From Sandaracinaceae bacterium (lineage in GTDB: Bacteria; Myxococcota_A; Polyangia; Polyangiales; Houyiibacteriaceae), in the NCBI GenBank assembly GCA_012514415.1, contig JAAZAH010000095.1:1-18871 (forward strand): a stretch of 18,871 nt of DNA. Direction: 5' to 3'. Position 1 is the stretch's first letter; every line of letters begins with the position of its first letter. Both the position numbers and the translations under genes were made by a program. Positions 1-7,443 of the stretch are shown in pieces. The notes beneath the pieces are model-generated. The model ran no database searches. It saw only the letters and a program-made list of their open reading frames with translations, and was not told where the DNA came from.

Positions 1-70
1 AGCTTGGGCAGGGCCTTGAGCAGCCCGAATTGCTTGAATTGTCGCTGCAATAAGCGATTTTAGCGGCGCC

Positions 71-130
71 CCGCGCATCAACCTAGGTCCCGTCGCGTCA
101 ACCTGGTTCAGTCCGCGCCAACCAAGGTCA
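71..130. repeat. Three tandem imperfect 20-bp repeats, operator-like
   Basis: Three consecutive 20-bp units (71-90, 91-110, 111-130) share the core CAACC-N2-GGT or a close variant. Each core is a short dyad: ACCTAGGT at 81-88, ACCTGGTT at 101-108 and ACCAAGGT at 121-128, spaced exactly 20 bp apart, about two helical turns. They end about 50 bp before the flavin monooxygenase start, so binding sites for a regulator of that gene are a reasonable inference. The rest of 1-179 shows no recognisable gene. A short open stretch ending in TAA at 51-53 could be the tail of an upstream gene but cannot be identified. Confidence 0.55.
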
Positions 131-179
131 GCCCGGGCTCCACTAGCGAACCGTCGATTGCGGTCTTATGGGTAGTGGA

Positions 180-1166
180 ATGAAAGCTCCCTCCCTCTCC
201 GCGCTCGATCTTGTGCTCGTGAACGGCGATAAGACTGTCCGCGATGCCATCGAGGAGAGCGCTCGACTGGCCCAGCACCTCGAAAAGCTCGATTACGTGC
301 GCATTTGGTACGCCGAGCACCACAACATGGACTCGATCGCGTCGTCGGCAACCTCGGTTCTCATCGGCTACATCGCCTCAAAAACGGAGCGCATCCGCGT
401 AGGTGCTGGCGGAGTCATGCTCCCCAACCACTCGCCGCTCGTCATCGCAGAGCAGTTCGGCACGCTCGAATGGCTCTATCCGGGCCGGATCGATCTCGGT
501 GTCGGCCGCGCGCCCGGCACCGATCAGATGACGCTCACGGCGCTCCGTCGCGACAACCGCGCCGCCGAGCGCTTTCCCCAAGACGTCGCCGATCTGATGA
601 CGCTCCTTGACGATCCGAAGGAGGGGCAGCTCATTCAAGCCGTTCCCGGCCAAGGCACCAAAGTCCCAATCTATATCCTCGGCTCATCGCTTTTCGGGGC
701 GAACCTCGCAGCCGAACTGGGGCTCCCGTATGCATTCGCCTCCCATTTCGCTCCACAAGCGCTCTACAAAGCCACGCAAATCTATCGCGAAAAGTACAAG
801 CCTTCCGAACGCCATCCCAAGCCGCACCTCATCATCGGAATGAACGCGGTTGTGGCCGAGGATGCCGATCAGGCCGAAGAACTCTTCGAACGTCAGCGGC
901 GCGAGATGGCACTCCGACTCATCGGACGACGTGCCAAGGGCATCTCTCCAGATCATCCCGCGCTCCTCGAATCCGCGATCTATCGCCAGGTGCGCTCGAT
1001 GCTCTCAAAGAGTGCGGTCGGCACGCCGGAACAGGCGGCGCTCCGTCTGATCGATCTCGCGAACGAGACTCAGGCCGATGAAGTCATGGTCGTGATGAAC
1101 ATCGACGACGAAGAGACGCGGCTGAGATCGTTCACGCTCCTCGCCGAGGCCGTGCGCGCATTTTAA
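180..1166 (+). CDS. Luciferase-like flavin-dependent monooxygenase, group 1 (YhbW/MsnO8-like)
   Basis: The product (328 residues from ATG 180) belongs to the bacterial luciferase-like TIM-barrel family, which uses reduced flavin and oxygen on mostly unknown substrates in the cytoplasm. The family's conserved string is present: PLSALDL-type N-terminus, then YAEHHNM, VGAGGVMLPNHSPL, AEQFGTLEWLYPGRIDLGVGRAPGTDQ in pieces, and a C-terminal segment ending TLLAEAV. The length is typical. An in-frame ATG at 168 would add four residues; I prefer 180 because a weak purine-rich GTAGTGGA stretch precedes it. Three 20-bp operator-like repeats lie upstream and a hairpin follows the stop. The gene stands alone and converges on tpx. 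The substrate cannot be told from sequence. Confidence 0.93.
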   Translation: MKAPSLSALDLVLVNGDKTVRDAIEESARLAQHLEKLDYVRIWYAEHHNMDSIASSATSVLIGYIASKTERIRVGAGGVMLPNHSPLVIAEQFGTLEWLYPGRIDLGVGRAPGTDQMTLTALRRDNRAAERFPQDVADLMTLLDDPKEGQLIQAVPGQGTKVPIYILGSSLFGANLAAELGLPYAFASHFAPQALYKATQIYREKYKPSERHPKPHLIIGMNAVVAEDADQAEELFERQRREMALRLIGRRAKGISPDHPALLESAIYRQVRSMLSKSAVGTPEQAALRLIDLANETQADEVMVVMNIDDEETRLRSFTLLAEAVRAF

Positions 1167-1183
1167 CTCTCCCCTCGACGCGG

Positions 1184-1208
1184 GTGGGCCCAGACCGGGC
1201 GGGCCCAC
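1184..1208. terminator. GC hairpin between convergent genes
   Basis: GTGGGCCC (1184-1191) and GGGCCCAC (1201-1208) form a perfect 8-bp stem around a 9-nt loop. It lies in the 60-bp gap between the stop of the monooxygenase and the stop of tpx, so it could end transcripts from both sides. There is no T-tract on either side, so it is not a textbook intrinsic terminator. Confidence 0.5.
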
Positions 1209-1226
1209 GGCGATCGATGCCTCCCC

Positions 1227-1724
1227 CTAGCTCAGCGCTGCGAGGGCCGCGTCGTAGTTCGGCTCGTTCACGATATCGTCGACGAGCTCGGTGTGGAGGA
1301 CGCGGTTGTCTTCATCGAGGACAATGACAGCACGCGCGGTGAGGCCGGCGAGCGGTCCGTCTTCGAGTTTGAGGCCATAGTCCTCGGCGAAACTCGAGCG
1401 AAAGCTTGAGAGCGCGGTGACCTTATCGAGCCCTTCCGCACCGCAGAAGCGCTTCTGTGCGAAAGGCAAATCGGCGCTGATGAGAAGCACGGCGGCGTTC
1501 TCATGCGCGCTCGCCTTCTGATTGAACGCGCGAGCGGTGGCCTGACAAACCCCCGTATCGTAACTCGGGTTGATCGTCAGAACCTTCTTCTTCCCAGCGT
1601 AATCCGCGAGAGTTCGTTCGGCCAGGCTCGCGTCGACGAGCGTGAAATCGGGCGCCACCTCCCCCACTTTCGGGAGTTCGCCGTTGGTATGCACGGGTGT
1701 GCCTTTGAAGAGTAGATTTGCCAT
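1227..1724 (-). CDS. tpx: Thiol peroxidase, Tpx-type peroxiredoxin
   Basis: This 165-residue protein is an atypical 2-Cys peroxiredoxin that reduces hydrogen and alkyl peroxides using thioredoxin. The peroxidatic cysteine is C60 in NPSYDTGVC and the resolving cysteine is C94 in RFCGAEGLD, the same spacing as in the E. coli enzyme (C61 and C95). The N-terminal FKGTPVHTNGELPKVGEVAPDF and the C-terminal half match the family end to end. The frame stays open upstream to 1892, but the family N-terminus begins at ATG 1724, so the longer form is rejected. No clear ribosome binding site is seen. A poor -10-like TATCTT ends 6 nt before the ATG. The gene diverges from the STAS-like gene across 191 bp. 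Confidence 0.95.
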   Translation of the reverse strand: MANLLFKGTPVHTNGELPKVGEVAPDFTLVDASLAERTLADYAGKKKVLTINPSYDTGVCQATARAFNQKASAHENAAVLLISADLPFAQKRFCGAEGLDKVTALSSFRSSFAEDYGLKLEDGPLAGLTARAVIVLDEDNRVLHTELVDDIVNEPNYDAALAALS

Positions 1725-1915
1725 TCCCGCAAGATAGCGACTCTTTGGGGTGATCGCTTGTAAATACGCCGTCTTGGTCGTCTGCCGCTTCCCAAATCGC
1801 GAAGAATTCTCCCCTTTCGGAGCATCCTTTGTCGTGAAAAGTGCAAAGATTGCGCGAAAATCGATGCCCGTACGCTTTGATCCTCGGCTCACTTCGATCT
1901 ACGCTCGGGGCGATC

Positions 1916-2353
1916 ATGTCCAGCGGAATCGAGTTTAGCGTCGACACCTTTCCGGTCGTCATCATGCGCGTCGTGGGCCCCTACACCGAGGAGGAGCTCT
2001 ACGAGTTCGGGCGCTCACTGGAATTGGTTTTCTCTCGGAAAAAGAAGTTCGCGATGATCGTCGAGATCACCGAAGGTGCAGAGCTTCCAGATGCGCGACG
2101 TCGCCAAGTCGTCGCCAATTGGTGGAAGAGCATCCAAGACCAGCAGCGTCTGTGGAATCTAGGCTCGGCCATCGTCGTCCCGAACGGGCCGCTTCGTGGC
2201 GCGCTCACGGCGATCGCTTGGCTCTTCCCTTCGCCGACACCGAACCGATATTTTGCAACGATGGATCAGGCAATCGATTGGGTGGAAGAGCTTCTCCGCC
2301 AAGCGGATCTCGAGCTCCCCGAAGCGGTAAGCGCGCTTCGCCGCGCCGGCTGA
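1916..2353 (+). CDS. Small STAS/SpoIIAA-like protein, function unknown
   Basis: The predicted product is about 145 residues, soluble, without signal peptide or membrane segment. The order of elements (FSVDTFPVVIMRVVG strand, TEEELYEFGRSLELVF helix, KFAMIVEITEG strand, QVVANWWKSIQ helix, GSAIVVPN strand, then YFATMDQAIDWVEELL) resembles the SpoIIAA/STAS fold found in many uncharacterised proteobacterial proteins. I cannot point to a conserved phosphorylatable serine. The frame is open from 1841, but ATG 1916 begins the conserved part and clears the divergent tpx region. A good intrinsic terminator follows, so it is probably transcribed alone. It could be a regulator of an unlinked partner; that is inference from fold resemblance only. 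Confidence 0.75.
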   Translation: MSSGIEFSVDTFPVVIMRVVGPYTEEELYEFGRSLELVFSRKKKFAMIVEITEGAELPDARRRQVVANWWKSIQDQQRLWNLGSAIVVPNGPLRGALTAIAWLFPSPTPNRYFATMDQAIDWVEELLRQADLELPEAVSALRRAG

Positions 2354-2391
2354 ACGAAGAAAGTCGATCGCGTATCAGTCCGCACCTGAAC

Positions 2392-2436
2392 CGAAGGGAG
2401 AGCGCTCGGCGCCTCCCTTCGCTGTTTTATGTTTTA
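2392..2436 (+). terminator. Intrinsic terminator after the STAS-like gene
   Basis: CGAAGGGAG (2392-2400) and CTCCCTTCG (2413-2421) form a perfect 9-bp stem with a 12-nt loop. The stem is followed by the T-rich run CTGTTTTATGTTTT, in the right orientation for the gene ending at 2353. The left arm is repeated at 2451-2459. Confidence 0.75.
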
Positions 2437-2472
2437 ACCGCCTGTGGTGCCGAAGGGAGCAGCGAAGGCCTC

Positions 2473-2484
2473 AGCCCGCGGGCT
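2473..2484. terminator. GC palindrome downstream of the EF-hand-like gene
   Basis: AGCCCGCGGGCT is a perfect 12-bp palindrome 14 bp beyond the stop of the minus-strand gene ending at 2499. Its right half can also pair with the CCGCGGGCT-complementary sequence around that stop codon. No T-tract follows on the minus strand, so a role in termination or mRNA protection is only a guess. Confidence 0.3.
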
Positions 2485-2498
2485 CCGGACGCCGCGCC

Positions 2499-4697
2499 CT
2501 ACTCCGCGGGCTCGCCCACACCGTCTCCGCCCTCGTTCACATCTTGGGGTTGATCTTCATCAGCCGCCGATAAGGCCTCGAAGACGGAAACCGCTCGGAT
2601 CGGCTCGGGTAAATACGGATCAAGGCGCTTGGTGCACCAACCCAAGCTGAGGGTTAGGAGGAGGAAGGCAAAAAGGCTGAACCAGAACGGACCGCGGCGC
2701 TGAGCATAGGGGTCCACGAATTTGCGAGTCGCTCCTTTGGGGAGCGCGGCCGTCTTCGTGAGCACGCGCCCAAAGGGCATGTTGATCGCGGCGAACCCAT
2801 TGACGGCCCATCCACTCGCATCGAGCAGCGGCCCGAGGTTTCGCCTCCTGAGCTTCACATAGGCGAGCACGACCGAAGGGAGCGAGATGGCGAGGATGAT
2901 CGCCAAGATGCCAAAGGGCATAAAGAGGCCGAGCCCCAAGAAGGTGGAGACGAGTCCCGTGACCATCGCTCCGATACCACCGACGGCGACGCCGATCGCC
3001 GCGACGGTTCCGACATCGACCCCGCGCTTCTTCGGAGTCGCGGCAGCTTCGATCGGATCCGCCATCGCCGTGCGCTCGGCTGCGCTTTGCAGCTTCGACT
3101 GTGATTCGGCCTCGGCCGCCGAGGCGCGCTTTGAGATTTGCTCCTCGATGAGCCGCGCAAAACGCTTGTAAGGGGAGAAAAACGCTTGACGCAGACTGAT
3201 GGGATTTTCGACGACCACCGTGATGGTCGCGTCCCAATAATTCCCGTCTCGATCGATGAAAACGCCGTTACGCGCGACGCGGAGATTGTCCGAGCTGCCT
3301 GCCGTAAGGGCTGCGACGATCTTCTTGGGTTCCTCGCCCTTTCGCCGGATATCGCAATACGCGAGATAGCTCCCTGCGAGGTTCGCAAGGTTCATGTGTG
3401 TTGAAGGATCATCGACGAGGATGCAGAGCTCGCACGCGCGTCCGTCGAGGTAAAGCGTTCCGGCCTGAAAGATCGGCCGCTTTCTCATGTAGAACTCGGA
3501 AAAGTTCACGAAGTTCCGGAGCACATGGATGAAGTCGCGGTGGAGGACCAGCAACGACTCGAGTTCGTCGAGGCGATCGAATTCATCCTTTCGCGCGAGG
3601 TCGGCGGCGAGAAGTTCTTCGAGCCTGGCTCGTTCATCGCCACTCAAAAGTGTTTCGAGCTCTTCGTCACTCAGCGCATCGAGCCGAGTGTCGGGCTTCT
3701 CCGCGAGATAGGCTTCGTATGCGCTGAAGCGCTCGCGGATCGTTGCGAGCCCTTCCTCATCGAGCTTTCGTATCGCTGGGCCGAGAATGGGCCGCGCAAT
3801 CTCATCGCGGAAGCGTCTCAGCGCGGAAGCGTAGGCTGGGTTTACATTCGCCTCGAAATCAAGGGGTGCGTTTGCTGCGATTCGCGCGATGGGGAGCTTC
3901 TTCAGTTCGCCCGCCGCGACGGTGAGCGGCTCTTCAACGATCGAAGTGAAGAAATCATCGGCTCCGTGCGAGGCCTCGATCGCTCGCGCGTCGAAAGCGG
4001 CGACACGGCTTCGCGTGAAAAAATCATCGAGCTTCGGCCCGAGCTCGCGGAGGAGCGCGGCGAGCGAATCCGTCGCGTCGCCGAAGGGGCGGAGCGAAAC
4101 CTCGTCTCCGCGCTTGCGCCAAGAAAGAAGCGTCGCCGCGTCTTCAAAATACGCTTTGACGCGCGCTTCATCGATACCCGGCTCTCCCGATCGATCTTCG
4201 ATCGACCCTTGGGCTTTGATGATCGCCTCGATTCTCGCTCTCTCTTCCGGGGTGCGTCCCGACTCCGCCGTGATGACTCCGTCGCCGTTGTCCGATGAAC
4301 TCGTGAAGCGCTCGCGAATCTGCTCGAGCTTCTCGAGCGTGATGCAGGTCTCATCGGCCCCGAGCATCTTTGATGTATTGGTGCGTAGCGCCTCGTCTTT
4401 GATCTGTTCGAGCGCGATCTCATCGCTGCATTCAAAGAGGCCGTCGAGCGAGACAAGTCGCTCATCGAGCCAATCGATGAGGCGGAGGATATCAGGCACG
4501 AGGATCCTTCCGTCATCGTTGTCATCGAGGAGTTTCACGAGACGAGGATCGAGCGCGATCCCCTTGGTGGGCATGGCGACGGCCATCCAGAGCTTGATAT
4601 CGAGCTCTTTGAGATGGCGGATATCGTCACCCTTTTCGAGGACGACCTGATCGACGCCGCCCATACGAAAGAAACGGAAAGGATAAATCGCGGTCAT
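2499..4697 (-). CDS. Large EF-hand-like, C-terminally membrane-anchored protein of unknown function
   Basis: The product has 732 residues and I do not recognise a named family. Near residue 58 the segment DDNDDGRILVPD fits an EF-hand calcium loop well. A second site, SDNGDGVITAES near residue 135, is degenerate at its first and last positions. The middle (about 150-400) is charged, helix-rich and contains L-D-E repeats. A conserved-looking aromatic stretch with YMRKRPIFQ, LYLDGRACELC and NYWDATITV follows. Two hydrophobic helices at about 564-585 and 588-613 and a third at about 669-688 anchor the C-terminus, and an acidic tail ends the protein. There is no signal peptide, so the large N-terminal part is probably cytoplasmic. 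The ATG at 4697 lacks an SD; a possible -10 and a dyad lie just upstream. It appears to be a single-gene unit. Confidence 0.85.
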   Translation of the reverse strand: MTAIYPFRFFRMGGVDQVVLEKGDDIRHLKELDIKLWMAVAMPTKGIALDPRLVKLLDDNDDGRILVPDILRLIDWLDERLVSLDGLFECSDEIALEQIKDEALRTNTSKMLGADETCITLEKLEQIRERFTSSSDNGDGVITAESGRTPEERARIEAIIKAQGSIEDRSGEPGIDEARVKAYFEDAATLLSWRKRGDEVSLRPFGDATDSLAALLRELGPKLDDFFTRSRVAAFDARAIEASHGADDFFTSIVEEPLTVAAGELKKLPIARIAANAPLDFEANVNPAYASALRRFRDEIARPILGPAIRKLDEEGLATIRERFSAYEAYLAEKPDTRLDALSDEELETLLSGDERARLEELLAADLARKDEFDRLDELESLLVLHRDFIHVLRNFVNFSEFYMRKRPIFQAGTLYLDGRACELCILVDDPSTHMNLANLAGSYLAYCDIRRKGEEPKKIVAALTAGSSDNLRVARNGVFIDRDGNYWDATITVVVENPISLRQAFFSPYKRFARLIEEQISKRASAAEAESQSKLQSAAERTAMADPIEAAATPKKRGVDVGTVAAIGVAVGGIGAMVTGLVSTFLGLGLFMPFGILAIILAISLPSVVLAYVKLRRRNLGPLLDASGWAVNGFAAINMPFGRVLTKTAALPKGATRKFVDPYAQRRGPFWFSLFAFLLLTLSLGWCTKRLDPYLPEPIRAVSVFEALSAADEDQPQDVNEGGDGVGEPAE

Positions 4698-4707
4698 TAG
4701 GGACCCG

Positions 4708-4725
4708 ATTATGGATCAAGATCCA
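4708..4725 (-). promoter_or_regulatory. Possible -10 element overlapping a dyad upstream of the EF-hand-like gene
   Basis: On the minus strand CATAAT (4713-4708) lies 10 nt before the start at 4697. It overlaps the dyad TGGATC-AA-GATCCA (4712-4725), which is flanked by seven A/T pairs. No good -35 is present at 16-18 bp. The arrangement would suit a repressor site over a promoter, but the evidence is limited to spacing and symmetry. Confidence 0.3.
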
Positions 4726-4780
4726 AAAAAATCGCGAACGAAAAGCGTCTTCTCTTCCCGTTTAGGAGATCGCACAGCCT

Positions 4781-6106
4781 TCAACGTTCATGAGGGTCGC
4801 TGCCCGCGTTTTCCGCTTTGATGATCAACACAGTGCGGGGGGAGGGATCCGCGGTCTTATCGGAGTTTGGGCGAGAGTTGCTCTCGCCGCTCGGCACCAT
4901 GCGAAGTCCTCGAAAGAAACGCCGAGATTGAGAATAGGCGAAGAAGAGAAAAAGAACTGAAAACGCACACCATGCCGCGTTGATCGAAAGCCATCCCCAG
5001 GTGGGGCCGAGAAGGCTGAAGGCGCCAGCAAACGAGACAAGGAGGGACGCGAGCCCAAGGCTCGAATGTGAAAGTGCGAGCGAAGCCTCTCCGCGTGCGA
5101 GGTATGCGAGCGGAAGGAGTCGGAGGTTGGTCCGAACGATCGCCGCGAGGGCGAGAGCCGGGAAGAAGAGTCGCGCCTCTAGGAACTCGCCCCCTTGGAT
5201 CTTCGCGATGAGATGAGGGGCTCCAAAATAAATAAGGGCAATCAATGGAAGGAGCACAAAGTTGAGCCCGCGAACGGTCTCGAAGAGGGAGCGCTTGAAG
5301 TGAGGCACATCGCTCGAGGCTCTCGCGAGGACGGGGAGACTTGCGCGTTGGAAGAGATCCATCAGCGCTTGTGCGACCGTAAAGAACAGATCGGCAGCGA
5401 CCCGATAAATTCCGACTGCTGCGTGCCCGAAGCTGAGCGCGATGAGCAGGACGTCGAGCTGCTGGAAGGCGCGCTCAAAGAATTCGCCGGAGGCGGCGCG
5501 GATGCCATAGCCGAGGTCGCGAAGGGAAGTGCCGGCCGGGAGCCGCGGTCGCGGAATGGGGACGCCAAGGAGGAGGAGCGCGAGGTAGAGGCCGAGGCCA
5601 TGCAACGCGTAGGCGAGCGGAAGCGTGAGTGCGCCAGCGGATGCCGCCGAGAGGCCGATACGTGAGACCGCTCCGACGAGCGTCGCGGCGGTTTGGGCAG
5701 CCGCGTAGCGCGTATAATCGAGCGTACGAAGCAGGCGGTGGAGCGGGATGAGCGTGAGCGCGACCCAAGGGAGCTTGAATGACGCGACCAAAAAGCCTGA
5801 GCCTCCGGTGAGCGTCAAAGTGGGGATAAGTGCGATGGCGATGAGGAAAAGCGAGGAAAAAAGCGCGATTCCCGCCGCGCGCGATTCGAAGTCCTCGGGA
5901 TGCGCGGCCCGCTGGATGAGCGTGAACCCGAGCCCAAGCCCGACGAGAGGTTCGAAGAGCGTCGCCGCGGCCACCGCCGTTGTCGCGGCGCCTAGCTCGG
6001 CCGCGTCGAGGTAAAGAAGGACGATGATGATGGCGACGAGGTCGATGAGCCGTGCAAAGATCGACGCAGAGCCAAGCGTGAGCAGCCCCCTTTTCAGGTG
6101 CGACAT
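4781..6106 (-). CDS. Polysaccharide flippase, Wzx/MVF-type transporter
   Basis: The 441-residue protein is almost wholly hydrophobic, with roughly 12 membrane segments. It has the N-terminal pattern GLLTLGSASIFARLIDLV of O-antigen and exopolysaccharide flippases in the MOP superfamily. The central FQQLDVLLIALSFGHAAVGIYRVA and the following helix are typical. Such proteins move undecaprenyl-linked sugars across the inner membrane. A hydrophilic tail of about 45 residues ends the protein. Its ATG follows the stop of the upstream glycosyltransferase with no gap (TAGATG), and no SD is seen, so translation by re-initiation is likely. The partner transferase suggests a shared lipid-linked glycan; no polymerase or ligase gene is nearby. 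Confidence 0.88.
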   Translation of the reverse strand: MSHLKRGLLTLGSASIFARLIDLVAIIIVLLYLDAAELGAATTAVAAATLFEPLVGLGLGFTLIQRAAHPEDFESRAAGIALFSSLFLIAIALIPTLTLTGGSGFLVASFKLPWVALTLIPLHRLLRTLDYTRYAAAQTAATLVGAVSRIGLSAASAGALTLPLAYALHGLGLYLALLLLGVPIPRPRLPAGTSLRDLGYGIRAASGEFFERAFQQLDVLLIALSFGHAAVGIYRVAADLFFTVAQALMDLFQRASLPVLARASSDVPHFKRSLFETVRGLNFVLLPLIALIYFGAPHLIAKIQGGEFLEARLFFPALALAAIVRTNLRLLPLAYLARGEASLALSHSSLGLASLLVSFAGAFSLLGPTWGWLSINAAWCAFSVLFLFFAYSQSRRFFRGLRMVPSGESNSRPNSDKTADPSPRTVLIIKAENAGSDPHER

Positions 6107-7381
6107 CTAGAACGCCTCGGCGCTCCGTTCGCTCTCCGCTTCACCGGGGCGATAGAGCCACTCGCCTCGGAAGAGGCCGCGGAGGAGCCATCCCCCGCTC
6201 TCGATGAGATAGCGTCGGTACTCAAAGGGCTCGAATGCGGACGAGCCCCCATAAACGAGTCGGGACTCAATGAAACGCTCGATCTTCGCGGCGCGTACGT
6301 CCCATGAAAGGCTTCGACCTGAACGTCGGGCGCCGCGCGCGAGGCGAGCGGCGAAGGGTTCATCCTCAAGGAGCTGATCGAGACGCGCGAGGATATCGTC
6401 GAGATCCGAGGGGCGAGCGAGAGAAGCGTTTTCTCCATCGCGAAGAAGCTCGAGGAGATCGCCATTGGCCGGCGCCAAGATGGGGCGTCCGACGGCAAGA
6501 TACGAAAAGAGCTTCAGCGGGAGAATCGTGGTTCCATGCTTGGCGAGCGGGCGATCGCTTGGGGGAATGAGGAGAATATCGGCCGCGAAGAGGTGATCCG
6601 CGAGCGCACCGAAGGGCTGAAAAGGAAAAAGCTGAACGTTTGGTATCGTCCTCGCCTCTCGAGTGAGCTCGTTTTCCTTTTCGACCCCAACCAAATGGAA
6701 GCGAACCCCCGGGCGCGATCTTGCCATCTCAAGCACGATCTCGAGCCCTTTTTTATGGTTCACGCGGCCCGCGTAGGTGACGAGCTTATCCGCCCGCTCG
6801 AATCCAAGCGCCCGTCGCGCTTCCCATTTCGGCCGCGGAGCCAAACGTTTCGGGTCATATCCATTGTGGATGACGGCAATCTTTTCTGGTGGAACGCCGA
6901 TGCGATGATAGGAGGCCGCGGCAAATTGCGAATGCGCGATCATTCCTAGAAAGCAGGGGTTTTCCATCATCCGCCGAAGCAAGAGCTGTAGAGGCGGGAA
7001 CTGATCGCCCCAGGGCCGATAATGTTCGAAGATCACGGGGATGGAGTGCTTAAGGCATTCGCGGATCACGCCGAGGTTTCGCGTGTAGACCAAGTCCGCG
7101 CTTCGAGCGCGAGGATCGCGGACAAGTTTTTTCGCGTGGTCCCGGTACTGAAAAATCGGGTGCAGCAGTCGGGTGCGATGCGTCTCGATGCGTAAAGGGG
7201 CCTCGATATCGAAGAACTGGAGGATGGCCCTTGCGCTCTTCTCCTTCCCGGCGGGAGGGCGCGGAGTGAGCAGGATGCCCGGATGACCACGCCGGGTGAT
7301 GGCTGCCGCGGTGTTCATGAAGACCTCGGCATCAGCCTGTGTGGTCGGCAGGACGTTCTCGTAGGAGAAGAGGATGCGCAT
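6107..7381 (-). CDS. Glycosyltransferase family 4 (GT-B fold)
   Basis: The product (424 residues from ATG 7381) has the two Rossmann-like halves of GT-B enzymes. The acceptor half runs from MRILFSYENV and the hinge is at AVIHNGYDPKRLAP. The donor half contains VTYAGRVNHKKGLEIVLEMA, FHLVG and LPLKLFSYLAVGRPILAPANG. The usual glutamate in the KLFEYLA-type motif is serine here, which is unusual for the family. It probably adds a sugar from a nucleotide donor to a lipid-linked glycan on the cytoplasmic side for the coupled flippase. A GTG codon at 7384 immediately precedes ATG 7381; ATG is preferred. It diverges from the CDP-alcohol transferase across only about 60 bp, which must hold both promoters. 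Confidence 0.9.
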   Translation of the reverse strand: MRILFSYENVLPTTQADAEVFMNTAAAITRRGHPGILLTPRPPAGKEKSARAILQFFDIEAPLRIETHRTRLLHPIFQYRDHAKKLVRDPRARSADLVYTRNLGVIRECLKHSIPVIFEHYRPWGDQFPPLQLLLRRMMENPCFLGMIAHSQFAAASYHRIGVPPEKIAVIHNGYDPKRLAPRPKWEARRALGFERADKLVTYAGRVNHKKGLEIVLEMARSRPGVRFHLVGVEKENELTREARTIPNVQLFPFQPFGALADHLFAADILLIPPSDRPLAKHGTTILPLKLFSYLAVGRPILAPANGDLLELLRDGENASLARPSDLDDILARLDQLLEDEPFAARLARGARRSGRSLSWDVRAAKIERFIESRLVYGGSSAFEPFEYRRYLIESGGWLLRGLFRGEWLYRPGEAESERSAEAF

Positions 7382-7443
7382 CACTTTCTTGAATACGCGC
7401 GCGCCCCATTCGGGATACCTCGGGCCCCATCCGCGTATACCAA

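Noticed and set aside
3..53. Possible C-terminal tail of an upstream gene ending at TAA 51-53
   Set aside because: Only 16 codons are visible and nothing in them can be recognised.
1725..1892. 56-residue N-terminal extension of tpx
   Set aside because: The family N-terminus begins at ATG 1724, and the extension has no similarity to Tpx and overlaps the region before the divergent gene.
3525..4298. Long open frames antisense to real genes (also about 3889-4650, 10206-11012, 11317-12150, 14734-15501, 15420-16298, 17441-18196)
   Set aside because: Each mirrors a gene with clear family motifs, domain layout or signal peptide on the other strand. Their products are low in complexity or lack motifs, as expected from GC-rich codon bias.
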